From: Pseudomonadota bacterium
GTDB lineage: Bacteria; Pseudomonadota; Alphaproteobacteria; Rhizobiales; Xanthobacteraceae
Reading direction: 5' to 3'
NCBI GenBank assembly: GCA_023435725.1
Contig: JAEYRD010000228.1
Location: forward strand, 1 to 57,400
DNA length: 57,400 bases
Below the pieces are notes generated by a model. It saw only the letters and a program-made list of their open reading frames with translations, did no database searches and had not been told where the DNA came from. This document shows positions 35,916 to 43,708 of this stretch, piece by piece (within the stretch, counting starts at the first letter, position 1; every line of letters starts with the position of its first letter). A program made the translations under genes and the position numbers.

Positions 35916-36850
35916 TTCAGGACTTCCCTTTCCATCCACTTCAGATTGTACCAACGATCGTCGTTCTTGAGCTGCCCCTGGGAGTACATCCCGATAATCT
36001 CCCTGATCGCGTCTTCCACGGTCTTCCTCGGACGGAAGCCGGTCGCGAGAAGCCGATCCGAATTGACGCGATAGCTTCGTGGATCGTTCGAGGGTGTCAC
36101 GACGATCTCCGCTGGCACGTATTTGGTGACAAGCCTCGCAATGTCGAGGATCGAGATGTTCTCAAATCCGGCATTGTAGATACCGCTGTGCTCAGGATGA
36201 TCGAGCAGGAAGAGGTAGAGATCAGTGATGTCGTCGATGTGGATATTCGGCCGGGTCTGGTCGCCGCCGAACACCGTGATGCGGCCGTTCATCAGCGCCT
36301 GCATCGTCAGCATGTTGACGGACACGTCGAGCCGTTGTCTTGGCGAAAAGCCGCAGACCGTGGCAGGACGCACGATCTGAACGACCATATCGTCCCTATA
36401 CGACAGAACGATGCGCTCGCCGCACATCTTGGTCTTGTTGTATTCGGAGATCGGCAGAAGCTCGAGGTCTTCCGTCACCTTCTCCTCCTCCTTTACCCCG
36501 TAGACGCTGCCGGAAGAGGCATAGATGAAGCGCTTGATGGCATGACGCTTCGCGCGATCGGCAAGCTGCATCGTCGCAAGGCAGGATATTTCCCAGGTCA
36601 GTTTTGGATCGAGATCGCCACAAGGATCGTTGGCAACGCTCGACAAATGGATGATCGCATCGACACCGGTCAGATCGATAGCGTCCGGATTGCGTACGTC
36701 GCCTTCGACGACCGTGAGGTCCGGATGCGGGTCGAGAAAATTGCCGAACCACATCACGTCGAACGCGACGACTTGATGCCCGGCTTTCAACAACTTCGGA
36801 ACGAGAACGCTGCCCTTGTAACCGCAGGCTCCGGTCAAAAAAATCTTCAT
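35912..36850 (-). CDS. NAD-dependent epimerase/dehydratase
   Basis: A 312-residue extended SDR with complete motifs: GACGYKG (7-13), the serine in ASSGSVYG, and the Y-x3-K pair in EYNKTK (Tyr137, Lys141). It is the UDP-glucose 4-epimerase-like type, with a HIDDITDLYLFLL substrate segment typical of nucleotide-sugar epimerases. It may epimerise a nucleotide-linked hexose or heptose. It is coupled to the SIS isomerase by a four-base overlap, while a gap of about 106 bases separates it from the nucleotidyltransferase gene upstream. Confidence 0.9.
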   Translation of the reverse strand: MKIFLTGACGYKGSVLVPKLLKAGHQVVAFDVMWFGNFLDPHPDLTVVEGDVRNPDAIDLTGVDAIIHLSSVANDPCGDLDPKLTWEISCLATMQLADRAKRHAIKRFIYASSGSVYGVKEEEKVTEDLELLPISEYNKTKMCGERIVLSYRDDMVVQIVRPATVCGFSPRQRLDVSVNMLTMQALMNGRITVFGGDQTRPNIHIDDITDLYLFLLDHPEHSGIYNAGFENISILDIARLVTKYVPAEIVVTPSNDPRSYRVNSDRLLATGFRPRKTVEDAIREIIGMYSQGQLKNDDRWYNLKWMEREVLK

Positions 36851-36956
36851 GCATCAAGCCCGATCAACTTCCCCGCGTTCACGCCAACCTACCGCTAGCT
36901 TCGGCACCATCACACCGTGAAATACGTGATGCCAACAGGAATAACGGCCTCCCAGG

Positions 36957-37685
36957 TCATTTCGCCCCGCCGCTATTATTGCTTGCCCGGCGACCAAATT
37001 CAGCACGAGCCCTACGCAGGCTCTCGGGCGTTCCCACGTCGCGATGATAGCCGCTGCCTTCTACGCATAGTATGCGGCCGACAAGCCTTGGAATGACCTC
37101 GGTGGACAAATCGACCACGGGCTTTCCAAGACCGGCGATGGCATCGACGACCTCTGGTTCGAAAATGTAAACTGCGCCGTTGGCGAGATTGCCCGGCGGC
37201 CGCTCGATCTTCTCGTGGAAGGCAATCACCGTACCACACCGATCGAGCTCCAGAATGCCGCAAGAGCTGGGATCGTCGGTTCGAAAGCCAAGCATTGTGA
37301 TGGCATGGCCGGGCGGCCGCGACCGGTGCGCAGCCACGAATCCGGCGACATCGAAATCAGTCAGATTGTCAGCATGCGCCAGCAGAAATGCCCGATCCTG
37401 CAACCATCGCCGGTTAGCAAGCACGGTCCCCCCGGTCCCCAGCAATTCAGGCTCATGCACCAGCTCGATCTTCGACGCCCAGGCCGACGCCGTGACATAA
37501 GACACTACCTGCTCGGCGAGCCAGTGAGTGTTGATGAGGACCCGCTCGATGCCAGCTTCGATCACCAGCTGCAGCCAGTAGTCGAGCAGCGGCCGCCCGT
37601 CGATCTCTACCAGGCACTTTGGAGTCTCTGCCGTGATCGGCATCAACCGGCTGCCGATTCCAGCGGCAAGAAGCAGCGCTCGCAC
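36957..37685 (-). CDS. sugar-1-phosphate nucleotidyltransferase (HddC-like)
   Basis: A 242-residue NTP transferase. The nucleotide loop LLLAAGIGSRLMPITAETPK with the conserved Arg and Lys opens the protein, and the metal site is LLAHADNL. The size and the C-terminal GYHRDVGTPESLRRAR fit the D-glycero-D-manno-heptose 1-phosphate guanylyltransferase and mannose-1-phosphate guanylyltransferase-like group. It would activate a sugar 1-phosphate as a nucleoside diphosphate sugar. The start is GTG. It is ten bases downstream of the kinase-nucleotidyltransferase fusion. Confidence 0.85.
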   Translation of the reverse strand: MRALLLAAGIGSRLMPITAETPKCLVEIDGRPLLDYWLQLVIEAGIERVLINTHWLAEQVVSYVTASAWASKIELVHEPELLGTGGTVLANRRWLQDRAFLLAHADNLTDFDVAGFVAAHRSRPPGHAITMLGFRTDDPSSCGILELDRCGTVIAFHEKIERPPGNLANGAVYIFEPEVVDAIAGLGKPVVDLSTEVIPRLVGRILCVEGSGYHRDVGTPESLRRARAEFGRRASNNSGGAK

Positions 37686-37695
37686 GTTTCCCCCG

Positions 37696-39189
37696 TCAGT
37701 CGTCGCTGAAAACAGGGTCGTCGATTTCGGCGACGATCTCGGGAACGGTCAAACCGGTGTTTCCGACCCGAGAGACCTGCAATGCGGCGGCCAGAGCTCC
37801 CAGATACGAGCTTTGCCAAATATCTGCGCCAACACGCAGCGCCATGGCCGCGCTGACGAAGAAGCTGTCACCCGCGCCCGCGACATCCTTTGGGGAAAGA
37901 TTGAATGCCGGCAGCCGGTCCATGCCGGACGAACTGTTGATGAGCATCCCCTCGGCTCCCAATGTGATGACCAGGTTCTCAGCGCGGGCCTTTGCGATGA
38001 GACGTTCAGCAATAGATGCAAGGCCGGCTTCGAAGTCGTTCAACGCCAATCGAGCTTCGCGTTCCGTCGGACTGATGAGAGCCATGTCCTTGAATCGCGA
38101 AACATCGCCGAGCTGCGAGGAGGCTTGACTGTCGGCCGCCAACATCGCGCCGGCCGCGCGAGCCTTCGCAACGATCGCATCGACGAGGTCCTGAGGAAGA
38201 CATCCGTAGTTGAAGCAAGAGAACAGGACCAGATCCGACTTGGCCAGAGAAGTTTCGACAACCTTCAACATCTTGCTTTGGATGTCGGCGCTGGCCGGGT
38301 GATGCCGCAGATGATTGACGCGCAGCAGCGTCTTGTTCAATGCCCTGAAACGCTGCTTTCGGGTCGTCGGCCGCGTGCTGTCGGCAAAAAAATGACAACG
38401 CACGCCCTCTTTCTCGAGAGAATCGAGGGCAAACCCGGCCGCCTCGTCCTCACCGACGATCGAACAATACGTCACGTCCGCCCCGAGTCCCCGGGCGTGC
38501 GCGGCGACGCCGCCGGCTCCTCCGACGAACGTTTTCGTCACGATCGGCGTCACGACGAGGGTCGGATCTTCCTGCGACATCCCGATCGCATCACACGTAA
38601 TGTATTCGTCGACGATCAGATCGCCAATCACCACAACTCGCATGCCGGACATTTTCGCGAGCATAGACTTGACTGCGGTGATTTCGAACGCGTGACGTTT
38701 GGGAAAATCCAGTGGCTTCCTGATCGCGGAGATATCTGCGTAGCGATAGTCGCGCTCCAACAGCGACACCGATGCGAAGCGCAATTCGCCCGAACTGAAT
38801 ATCAGCTCGGCTCCATAGGAAGCGACGACCGCCTGCTCCGCATTGAATCGCGCCTCGAACTCCTTGCCCTTGACGACAACATTCGGCTTCAGCGAGGCGA
38901 TGAATGCCTCGGGAGGGCCTTCAAGCGCGACGGCGTAGTCGACCATGTTGATCGGCCGCACATTCTCGAGCCGCAGCTCCTGCGGTAGCGTGACACCCGC
39001 CACATTGTCCGGATTGACGCCGACGACAAGAAAGTCACCTTGCTCGGCCGCAAACTTCAACAGCCTGAGGTGTCCAGGGTGAATGAAATTGAAATTCCCC
39101 GAGACAAAGACAATCCTTCTGGTATCCCCGGCCGCGCTTCTGATGTCGCGACAATCGGTGGATTGACATTTGGCGTATTGATTTTCCAA
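37696..39189 (-). CDS. bifunctional nucleotidyltransferase-PfkB kinase (HldE-like, reversed domain order)
   Basis: A 497-residue fusion of the two activities of heptose activation. Residues about 25-160 are a cytidylyltransferase-fold domain with HPGH (37-40). Residues about 183-485 are a PfkB-type kinase with GGAGG (223-227) and DVAGAGD (435-441; catalytic Asp441), plus an SQEDPTLVV segment where heptose kinases have SPEAPVPVV. In standard HldE the kinase comes first. The likely products are heptose 1,7-bisphosphate and a nucleotide heptose. The start is a TTG, the only available one. It is the first gene of the long minus-strand operon. Confidence 0.85.
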   Translation of the reverse strand: MENQYAKCQSTDCRDIRSAAGDTRRIVFVSGNFNFIHPGHLRLLKFAAEQGDFLVVGVNPDNVAGVTLPQELRLENVRPINMVDYAVALEGPPEAFIASLKPNVVVKGKEFEARFNAEQAVVASYGAELIFSSGELRFASVSLLERDYRYADISAIRKPLDFPKRHAFEITAVKSMLAKMSGMRVVVIGDLIVDEYITCDAIGMSQEDPTLVVTPIVTKTFVGGAGGVAAHARGLGADVTYCSIVGEDEAAGFALDSLEKEGVRCHFFADSTRPTTRKQRFRALNKTLLRVNHLRHHPASADIQSKMLKVVETSLAKSDLVLFSCFNYGCLPQDLVDAIVAKARAAGAMLAADSQASSQLGDVSRFKDMALISPTEREARLALNDFEAGLASIAERLIAKARAENLVITLGAEGMLINSSSGMDRLPAFNLSPKDVAGAGDSFFVSAAMALRVGADIWQSSYLGALAAALQVSRVGNTGLTVPEIVAEIDDPVFSDD

Positions 39190-39254
39190 GCGCGAACCAG
39201 CAACTTTCCTGGCACAACCATTAAAGACAGCAAGTTTGACGAGTAGTATCGTGC

Positions 39255-39284
39255 TTATAGCATTTCAACGATTTTACCGGTCAA
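39255..39284 (-). promoter_or_regulatory. candidate sigma70-type promoter of the long polysaccharide operon
   Basis: On the minus strand TTGACC (39284-39279) is followed after 18 bases by CTATAA (39260-39255). This would start transcription about 60 bases upstream of the first gene of the operon. It is an eye match only, but both hexamers are good and the position is right. Confidence 0.45.
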
Positions 39285-39381
39285 TCCCAATATCGCGGGA
39301 CGGGTCGCCTTCTGCGCGGTTGTGGCTCCCATGCCGCACCCGATGAGTCTTTCCTGGTGATTGGCCTCTGCCACGACTAAG

Positions 39382-39414
39382 GCGCGATGAGATTAGGATG
39401 AATCGTCATCGCGC
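39382..39414. repeat. palindromic intergenic repeat, hairpin 1
   Basis: Perfect nine-base arms GCGCGATGA and TCATCGCGC enclose a 15-base loop. It sits 16 bases before a second hairpin and resembles a composite intergenic repeat common in bradyrhizobial genomes. It lies between divergent genes, so a terminator role is not needed. Confidence 0.6.
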
Positions 39415-39430
39415 TTTGGGTTATTGTTTG

Positions 39431-39477
39431 AGCATGATCTTTACGGAAAACCGCTTCACACTTTTCCGGATCATGCT
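39431..39477. repeat. palindromic intergenic repeat, hairpin 2
   Basis: Arms AGCATGATC and GATCATGCT, with inner arms CGGAAAA and TTTTCCG, form a long stem. This is the AGCATGATC-type palindrome widespread in Rhizobiales. The rest of the 39190-39601 intergenic region holds a candidate promoter for the minus-strand operon and nothing else I can recognise. Confidence 0.65.
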
Positions 39478-39601
39478 TTAGACATTTTGCCGCACCGGAT
39501 TCGTTGAGGCCAATAGCCACGGCGACGCGCTCCATCTCGCATTGACTTCCACCGCTCCCCGACTGGTAGTGGCGGCAACCCAAGCAGGAAAAAGAAAAGG
39601 T

Positions 39602-40669
39602 ATGGGCATCGGCGCAACCGAGCTTCACTTCATATTGCAGGAGCACCTTTACAGACCAATCTCGGGCGAGATTGTCACTATCGGCAAACAGTCAATCAGC
39701 CTCCCGCCAACATCCCTCGCACACCTGCTGGGCGTGTATGGGTTGCGGCCGAAAACGCAGTCCGTAGGCGTCAACCAGGCAGATCAGCATCTTGCCGGCG
39801 CGAGCATGGACGATCAGTCGTTCTTCGACTCGTTCACCACCTGCCGCGTCCACTCGGCCGACATCAGTCCATATGAAGGCGCCACCCATGTCTTCGATAT
39901 CTGCGGCGAGGTGCCCGCCGAGTTGAGAAACCGCTTCGATTTCGTCTTCGACGGCGGATCACTCGACAACGTATTCGATCCGGTCAGGATGCTCTCCAAC
40001 ATGGCCATTATGACCAAGCCCGGAGGCCGCATGTTCATCACGGCCTGGAGCAACTCTCATCCGACCGCTTACGCGAAGATCACCCCGGATTGGCTGATGG
40101 ACTATTGCGCGGTCAATGAGTTTGCTGACTGCAAATTATACATCGTCCAGTATCAGTCGGTCTTCGACGATCCCGAGGACGTTCGCCCGATGTCGGTGTG
40201 GCAATATTCCCCACTGGTAGAATACAGCGGCATGATCGGATACGAATGCTCGTCAATCATCACGAGGCAGCCGCTCCAGATTTACGCCATTCTGGAGAAG
40301 GGCACGGCCTCGACCAATGAACGAACGGCGGTCCAGAAGCACTACCGGGGCGATCAAACGGAGCCCTATCTCGCCTCGATCGGGCGGTTCAACAGGTCTT
40401 CGCGCCCTCCCTTCACGCCATTCTTTACCGATCCGCCCTTACCGCCGATCAGTTCATTGGGCACGGTAAAGCTGCTGGGACATTTCCTGGTGCCGGGGCT
40501 CCCACAACCCGCGAAAATCACCATCCCAGAGTATGTACCGCCGCCTGCCGAACCTGAGCCAACACCGCCGGCTGAATCTGAGCCTGCTCCGCAAGCCGGA
40601 CCAGGGAATGCCCCGCAAGCCGAACCGGTGCACATTCCGCAGGGTCGGCCGTTCAAGGGGACGGCTTAA
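39602..40669 (+). CDS. methyltransferase-like protein with proline-rich tail
   Basis: A 355-residue protein distantly related to the one at 17140-18033. It has a motif I-like GEIVTIGKQS near the N-terminus, DISPYEGATHVFDIC, and a motif IV-like RFDFVFDGGSLDNVFDP followed by MAIMTKPGG. The last 45 residues are a Pro/Glu/Ala-rich low-complexity tail (PEPTPPAESEPAPQAGP). The ATG at 39602 follows AAAAGG; an upstream in-frame TTG exists. It is divergent from the long operon. It probably modifies the polysaccharide, but catalytic competence is uncertain. Confidence 0.7.
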   Translation: MGIGATELHFILQEHLYRPISGEIVTIGKQSISLPPTSLAHLLGVYGLRPKTQSVGVNQADQHLAGASMDDQSFFDSFTTCRVHSADISPYEGATHVFDICGEVPAELRNRFDFVFDGGSLDNVFDPVRMLSNMAIMTKPGGRMFITAWSNSHPTAYAKITPDWLMDYCAVNEFADCKLYIVQYQSVFDDPEDVRPMSVWQYSPLVEYSGMIGYECSSIITRQPLQIYAILEKGTASTNERTAVQKHYRGDQTEPYLASIGRFNRSSRPPFTPFFTDPPLPPISSLGTVKLLGHFLVPGLPQPAKITIPEYVPPPAEPEPTPPAESEPAPQAGPGNAPQAEPVHIPQGRPFKGTA

Positions 40670-40760
40670 GAGAACTCTGGCTCGCATGCGCGGGACCGCG
40701 CCCTCCTGACCGGCTCGCCTCTTCGTCATGAGACGCGTTGGCGGCGATGGGGCGGGATTG

Positions 40761-40991
40761 CTATTTCTCCTGTTCGCGTTGACAGACTCTTTCGAGGGTT
40801 TCGCGCGCATCAGGGTTAGAAAGGTCAACATCGATGCGCGCAGTCGCGGGTCTATGATCGGCAAACGGGGCGGCGTTAGCCCAGGATAGATCTACCCCTT
40901 GCTTGCGCTTGATCTGTTTCAGTCCGGGCGCGATGACTTCAACATTCTGGTCAGCGATTCCAACAATCGCTTTGCGCGTCCGCCGGCTCAT
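40761..40991 (-). CDS. small hypothetical protein, 76 aa
   Basis: An ATG at 40991 overlaps the stop of an upstream open frame (ATGA), a sign of real coding sequence. The product starts MSRRTRKAIVGIADQNVEVI, has a basic stretch GLKQIKRKQGVDLSW and a helical acidic end (PDARETLERVCQREQE). No family recognised. With its neighbour it lies between the polysaccharide locus and tRNA-Arg, where remnants of an integrated element would be expected. Confidence 0.45.
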   Translation of the reverse strand: MSRRTRKAIVGIADQNVEVIAPGLKQIKRKQGVDLSWANAAPFADHRPATARIDVDLSNPDARETLERVCQREQEK

Positions 40992-41272
40992 GGACCGAAG
41001 TTGTCCGGACCATCCTCGGCATAGTCCGCATCCATACGAGCGAGCCCCTCGCGGCGATCCAAAAAGCTCAGGAACGCCGGCAGATAGCACGAACCACGGA
41101 CTGTCGCGCGCGGCCTCGGCGTGCCTTGGCGCTCGAACATGGCGCGGATTTCATGCCAATGCCGACCTTTTTCTCGGAGCGTAATCTCCGCGAACAGATT
41201 GTTATCGACGTACGGCGGCGCGGGAATGATGAGCCCCCCAGCGCGGCCGCGCTGAAAGAGGCGCCTGCGAAC
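40988..41272 (-). pseudogene. degenerate small gene without start, coupled to the 76-aa protein
   Basis: A 94-codon open frame that reads as convincing protein (PAPPYVDNNLFAEITLREKG, WHEIRAMFERQGTP, YLPAFLSFLDRREGLARMDA) and ends DNFGP and TGA, overlapping the next ATG. An in-frame TAG lies just before it and no usable start codon exists in the first 60 codons, so the 5' end is probably lost or frameshifted. The family is unknown to me. It suggests decay next to the tRNA. Confidence 0.4.
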
Positions 41273-41348
41273 CTACGGCAACGCTTACGGTTACACTCGG
41301 TCACGCGCTTGAGCGGCTCTAGAAAAATGCAGTGAAATCAAAGCCAAA

Positions 41349-41425
41349 TGGCGCGCCCGGAACGATTCGAACGTCCGACCCTCAGATTCGTAGTCTGATG
41401 CTCTATCCAGCTGAGCTACGGGCGC
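41349..41425 (-). tRNA. tRNA-Arg (anticodon ACG)
   Basis: A complete 77-base tRNA on the minus strand with encoded CCA. The acceptor stem pairs GCGCCCG with CGGGCGC; the D-arm contains AGCTCAGCTGGATAGAGC; the anticodon stem TCAGA/TCTGA encloses loop CTACGAA with anticodon ACG; the T-loop is TTCGAAT. It reads CGU/CGC/CGA arginine codons after wobble-A deamination. Its 3' end is duplicated at 7914-7938, making it a candidate integration site for the intervening 33 kb. Confidence 0.97.
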
Positions 41426-41604
41426 GTGTTTCGCAAACAGCAATCGCGGGCGAGGCCCTCGACGCATCTCCCGGAGGCCGGGAGGGGTGCGAAAGAGCGC
41501 TCTGACTAACCGCTCTTGTCCCGATTGGCAAGGTCTGCATCGGCAGTATTTTGGGGCATTTCCGGCTCCCTGGTCGTCATTCCGGGGCGCGACGAAGTCG
41601 CGAG

Positions 41605-41643
41605 CCCGGAATCCATACCACCAGCGGGGTTATGGATTCCGGG
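41605..41643. repeat. palindromic repeat (CCCGGAATCCATA family)
   Basis: Perfect 13-base arms CCCGGAATCCATA and TATGGATTCCGGG surround a 13-base loop. It lies between tRNA-Arg and the end of the histidine kinase gene and could stop transcription from either side. It belongs to the scattered repeats of this genome type. Confidence 0.6.
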
Positions 41644-41698
41644 CCCGGCCTTGCAGGCCGTCCGGAATGACGGGGAGCGCTCGGCCAACGGCCGAGCC

Positions 41699-43198
41699 CT
41701 ACGCCCTCGCCCGCTCGTTGCGGATGGAGAGCAGTTCCACGGGGCGGTCGGGGATGACGATCCGGAAGGTGGCGCCGATGGTGCCTTCGACCAGATGAAT
41801 GTCGCCGCCATGAGCGCGGACCAGCTCGGCGGCGATCGCAAGACCGAGACCGCTGCCGCCGGGGCGCCCGGAGGTCTGGAATGCCTCGAACAGGTGGTCC
41901 CGGGTCTTCTGGGGCACGCCGGGGCCGGTATCGGAAACCTCCAGGATCGCGACGGCGCCTTCGCGTTTTCCCGTGATCCGGATCTGCTGCGCACCGCCAT
42001 CGCCCGAGGAATGGCTTTCCAGCGCCTGGGCCGCGTTGCGGACGAGGTTGAGCAGCACGCGGAACAGCTGGTCGGGATCGGCATCGATCGCGAGCCCGCG
42101 CTCGATCGCGGCGACCCAGGCGATCGAGGCGTCGCTGGCGAGCCCCGCGGTCTCGCGCACCTCCAGCACGACCGGCTCGATCAGGATCATGCGGCGGTCG
42201 GGCGCGGCCTCCTGGGCGCGGCCGTAGGACAGCGTCGACTGGCAGAAGGCGATGGCGCGCTCGAGCGAGCGCACCAGCTTCGGCGCGAAGCGCTGCACCC
42301 GCGGATCCGGCACGCTGGCGAGCTGGTCCGACAGAAGCTGCGCCGATGCGAGCAAATTGCGCAGATCGTGGTTGATCTTGGAGACGGCGAGGCCGAGGGC
42401 GGCGAGCCGGCTCTTCTGATGCAGCATCGACATCAGGTCGCGCTGCATGTCGGACAATTCGCGCTCGGCCACCCCGATCTCGTCGCTGCGTTGGCTCGGC
42501 ACGATGATCCGGGCCGAGCTCTCGGGGTTTTCGTGGAAGCCGACCAGGCTCGCGGTCAGCCGTCGCATCGGCCGCACGAAGAGGTAATGCAGCGCGAGAT
42601 AGACGAGGCCCGCGGTCAGCACCGCGATGATCAGCGCGACCACAACGACGTTGCGGGAGAATCGATACATCGACTGCCGCAGCGGCAGCTCGTCGGTCAC
42701 GATCTCGATGAACTGGGCATTACCGACGCCGGGTCCCACGATCCGGATGGCCTGGTTGCCGGTCTCCAGCATCATCCGGAATGAACCGGTGATCGCCTCC
42801 CAGGCCGTCATGTCGCGCAGATCGATGTCGCGCTCGATCGCGGCCGGAAGGTTGTCGCTGGCGAGCAGCCGGCGCTGCTGGCCCATCTTGATGGCGACGG
42901 CGCGGGCATTGATGCTTTTCAGGATCTGGCGCGACAGCGAATCGGGGACCATGCCGAGCGGCGCGGCATCCAGCACCAGCGCCGCCGTGTTGGCCGCCGC
43001 CACGCGGTCGTTGAGCCGGTTGACCCAGAAGTTGGCGATGGCGGGCACATAGAGGAGGATGGCCGCGATCATCACCAGGGGAACGGTGAGCAGCAGCAGC
43101 TTGCCAGACAGGCCGAGACCGCGCGACCCGCGCGGCCGCGTCGCCGGCTGGTCCGGCTGATCCTGATCCTGGATCGGCTGGAGGTCTGTCGCTGCCAC
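41699..43198 (-). CDS. sensor histidine kinase (HAMP-HisKA-HATPase)
   Basis: A 499-residue membrane kinase. Two membrane segments (about 31-55 and 183-205) frame a periplasmic sensor of about 125 residues with no recognised fold. A HAMP-like linker follows (VRPMRRLTASLVGF), then the dimerisation helix with phospho-acceptor His277 in SKINHDLRNLL, and an ATPase domain with LLNLVRNAAQALE, SDTGPGVP and GGSGLGLAIAAEL. The start is GTG at 43198. No response regulator gene is adjacent, so its partner lies elsewhere. It is divergent from rpmH. Confidence 0.92.
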   Translation of the reverse strand: MAATDLQPIQDQDQPDQPATRPRGSRGLGLSGKLLLLTVPLVMIAAILLYVPAIANFWVNRLNDRVAAANTAALVLDAAPLGMVPDSLSRQILKSINARAVAIKMGQQRRLLASDNLPAAIERDIDLRDMTAWEAITGSFRMMLETGNQAIRIVGPGVGNAQFIEIVTDELPLRQSMYRFSRNVVVVALIIAVLTAGLVYLALHYLFVRPMRRLTASLVGFHENPESSARIIVPSQRSDEIGVAERELSDMQRDLMSMLHQKSRLAALGLAVSKINHDLRNLLASAQLLSDQLASVPDPRVQRFAPKLVRSLERAIAFCQSTLSYGRAQEAAPDRRMILIEPVVLEVRETAGLASDASIAWVAAIERGLAIDADPDQLFRVLLNLVRNAAQALESHSSGDGGAQQIRITGKREGAVAILEVSDTGPGVPQKTRDHLFEAFQTSGRPGGSGLGLAIAAELVRAHGGDIHLVEGTIGATFRIVIPDRPVELLSIRNERARA

Positions 43199-43376
43199 GA
43201 AATTCGCCCTCGCTGCTCGGCGGATGAAGGATGCGGCCGGGCCCCTGGTCCGGTCAAATTAAGGATCGCTAATCTGCCAAGGTGGGATGTAGGCGCTGAT
43301 ATGGCGAGTCGCCACCTCAAGGGCTAAAACCCCGCCCATACAGCGATATTCACCGGTATCGTGCGCTCTTGCGGCG

Positions 43377-43405
43377 TTGACGAAAAGAAGGCGCTCCCTT
43401 ATAAG
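43377..43405 (+). promoter_or_regulatory. candidate rpmH promoter
   Basis: TTGACG (43377-43382), 17 bases, then TATAAG (43400-43405): a good sigma70-type match about 140 bases upstream of rpmH. The rest of the 43199-43546 gap shows nothing else beyond the GGAG site at 43535-43538 before the rpmH GTG. Confidence 0.6.
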
Positions 43406-43546
43406 CCGCGCGAATTGTCCGCGATGACCCGGTGCGACACCGGGAGCGGCTCTCCTTGGGGCCGAAAAGGGCCCATTTTGGGCCGCATCTTCGGGACTCT
43501 ACCTTCAATTCTACAGGCAAATTGCCCGGTCAGCGGAGAAAAACCC

Positions 43547-43681
43547 GTGAAGCGGACTTATCAACCCAGCAAACTCGTGCGTAAGCGCCGTCACGGCTTC
43601 CGCGCCCGCCTCGCAACTGCCGGCGGCCGCAAGGTCCTCGCCGCCCGCCGCGCCCGCGGCCGCAAGCGTCTGAGCGCCTGA
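43547..43681 (+). CDS. rpmH: 50S ribosomal protein L34
   Basis: The 44-residue L34 protein, starting with a GTG and opening MKRTYQPSKLVRKRRHGF, with the basic GRKVLAARRARGRKRLSA end. GGAG lies at the right distance before the start. It heads the conserved rpmH-rnpA-yidC-engB operon. Confidence 0.98.
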   Translation: MKRTYQPSKLVRKRRHGFRARLATAGGRKVLAARRARGRKRLSA

Positions 43682-43708
43682 GCCGGACCCCCTTTTTGGG
43701 ATTTCATC

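Noticed and set aside
37633..38988. 451-codon plus-strand open frame
   Set aside because: It is antisense to the kinase-nucleotidyltransferase fusion, whose HPGH, GGAGG and DVAGAGD motifs prove the minus-strand frame.
7914..41425. Integrase or transposase within the proposed island
   Set aside because: I looked for tyrosine-recombinase R-H-R-Y patterns, serine-recombinase starts and IS-type terminal repeats in the translated frames and found none. The island claim rests on the tRNA repeat and gene content only.
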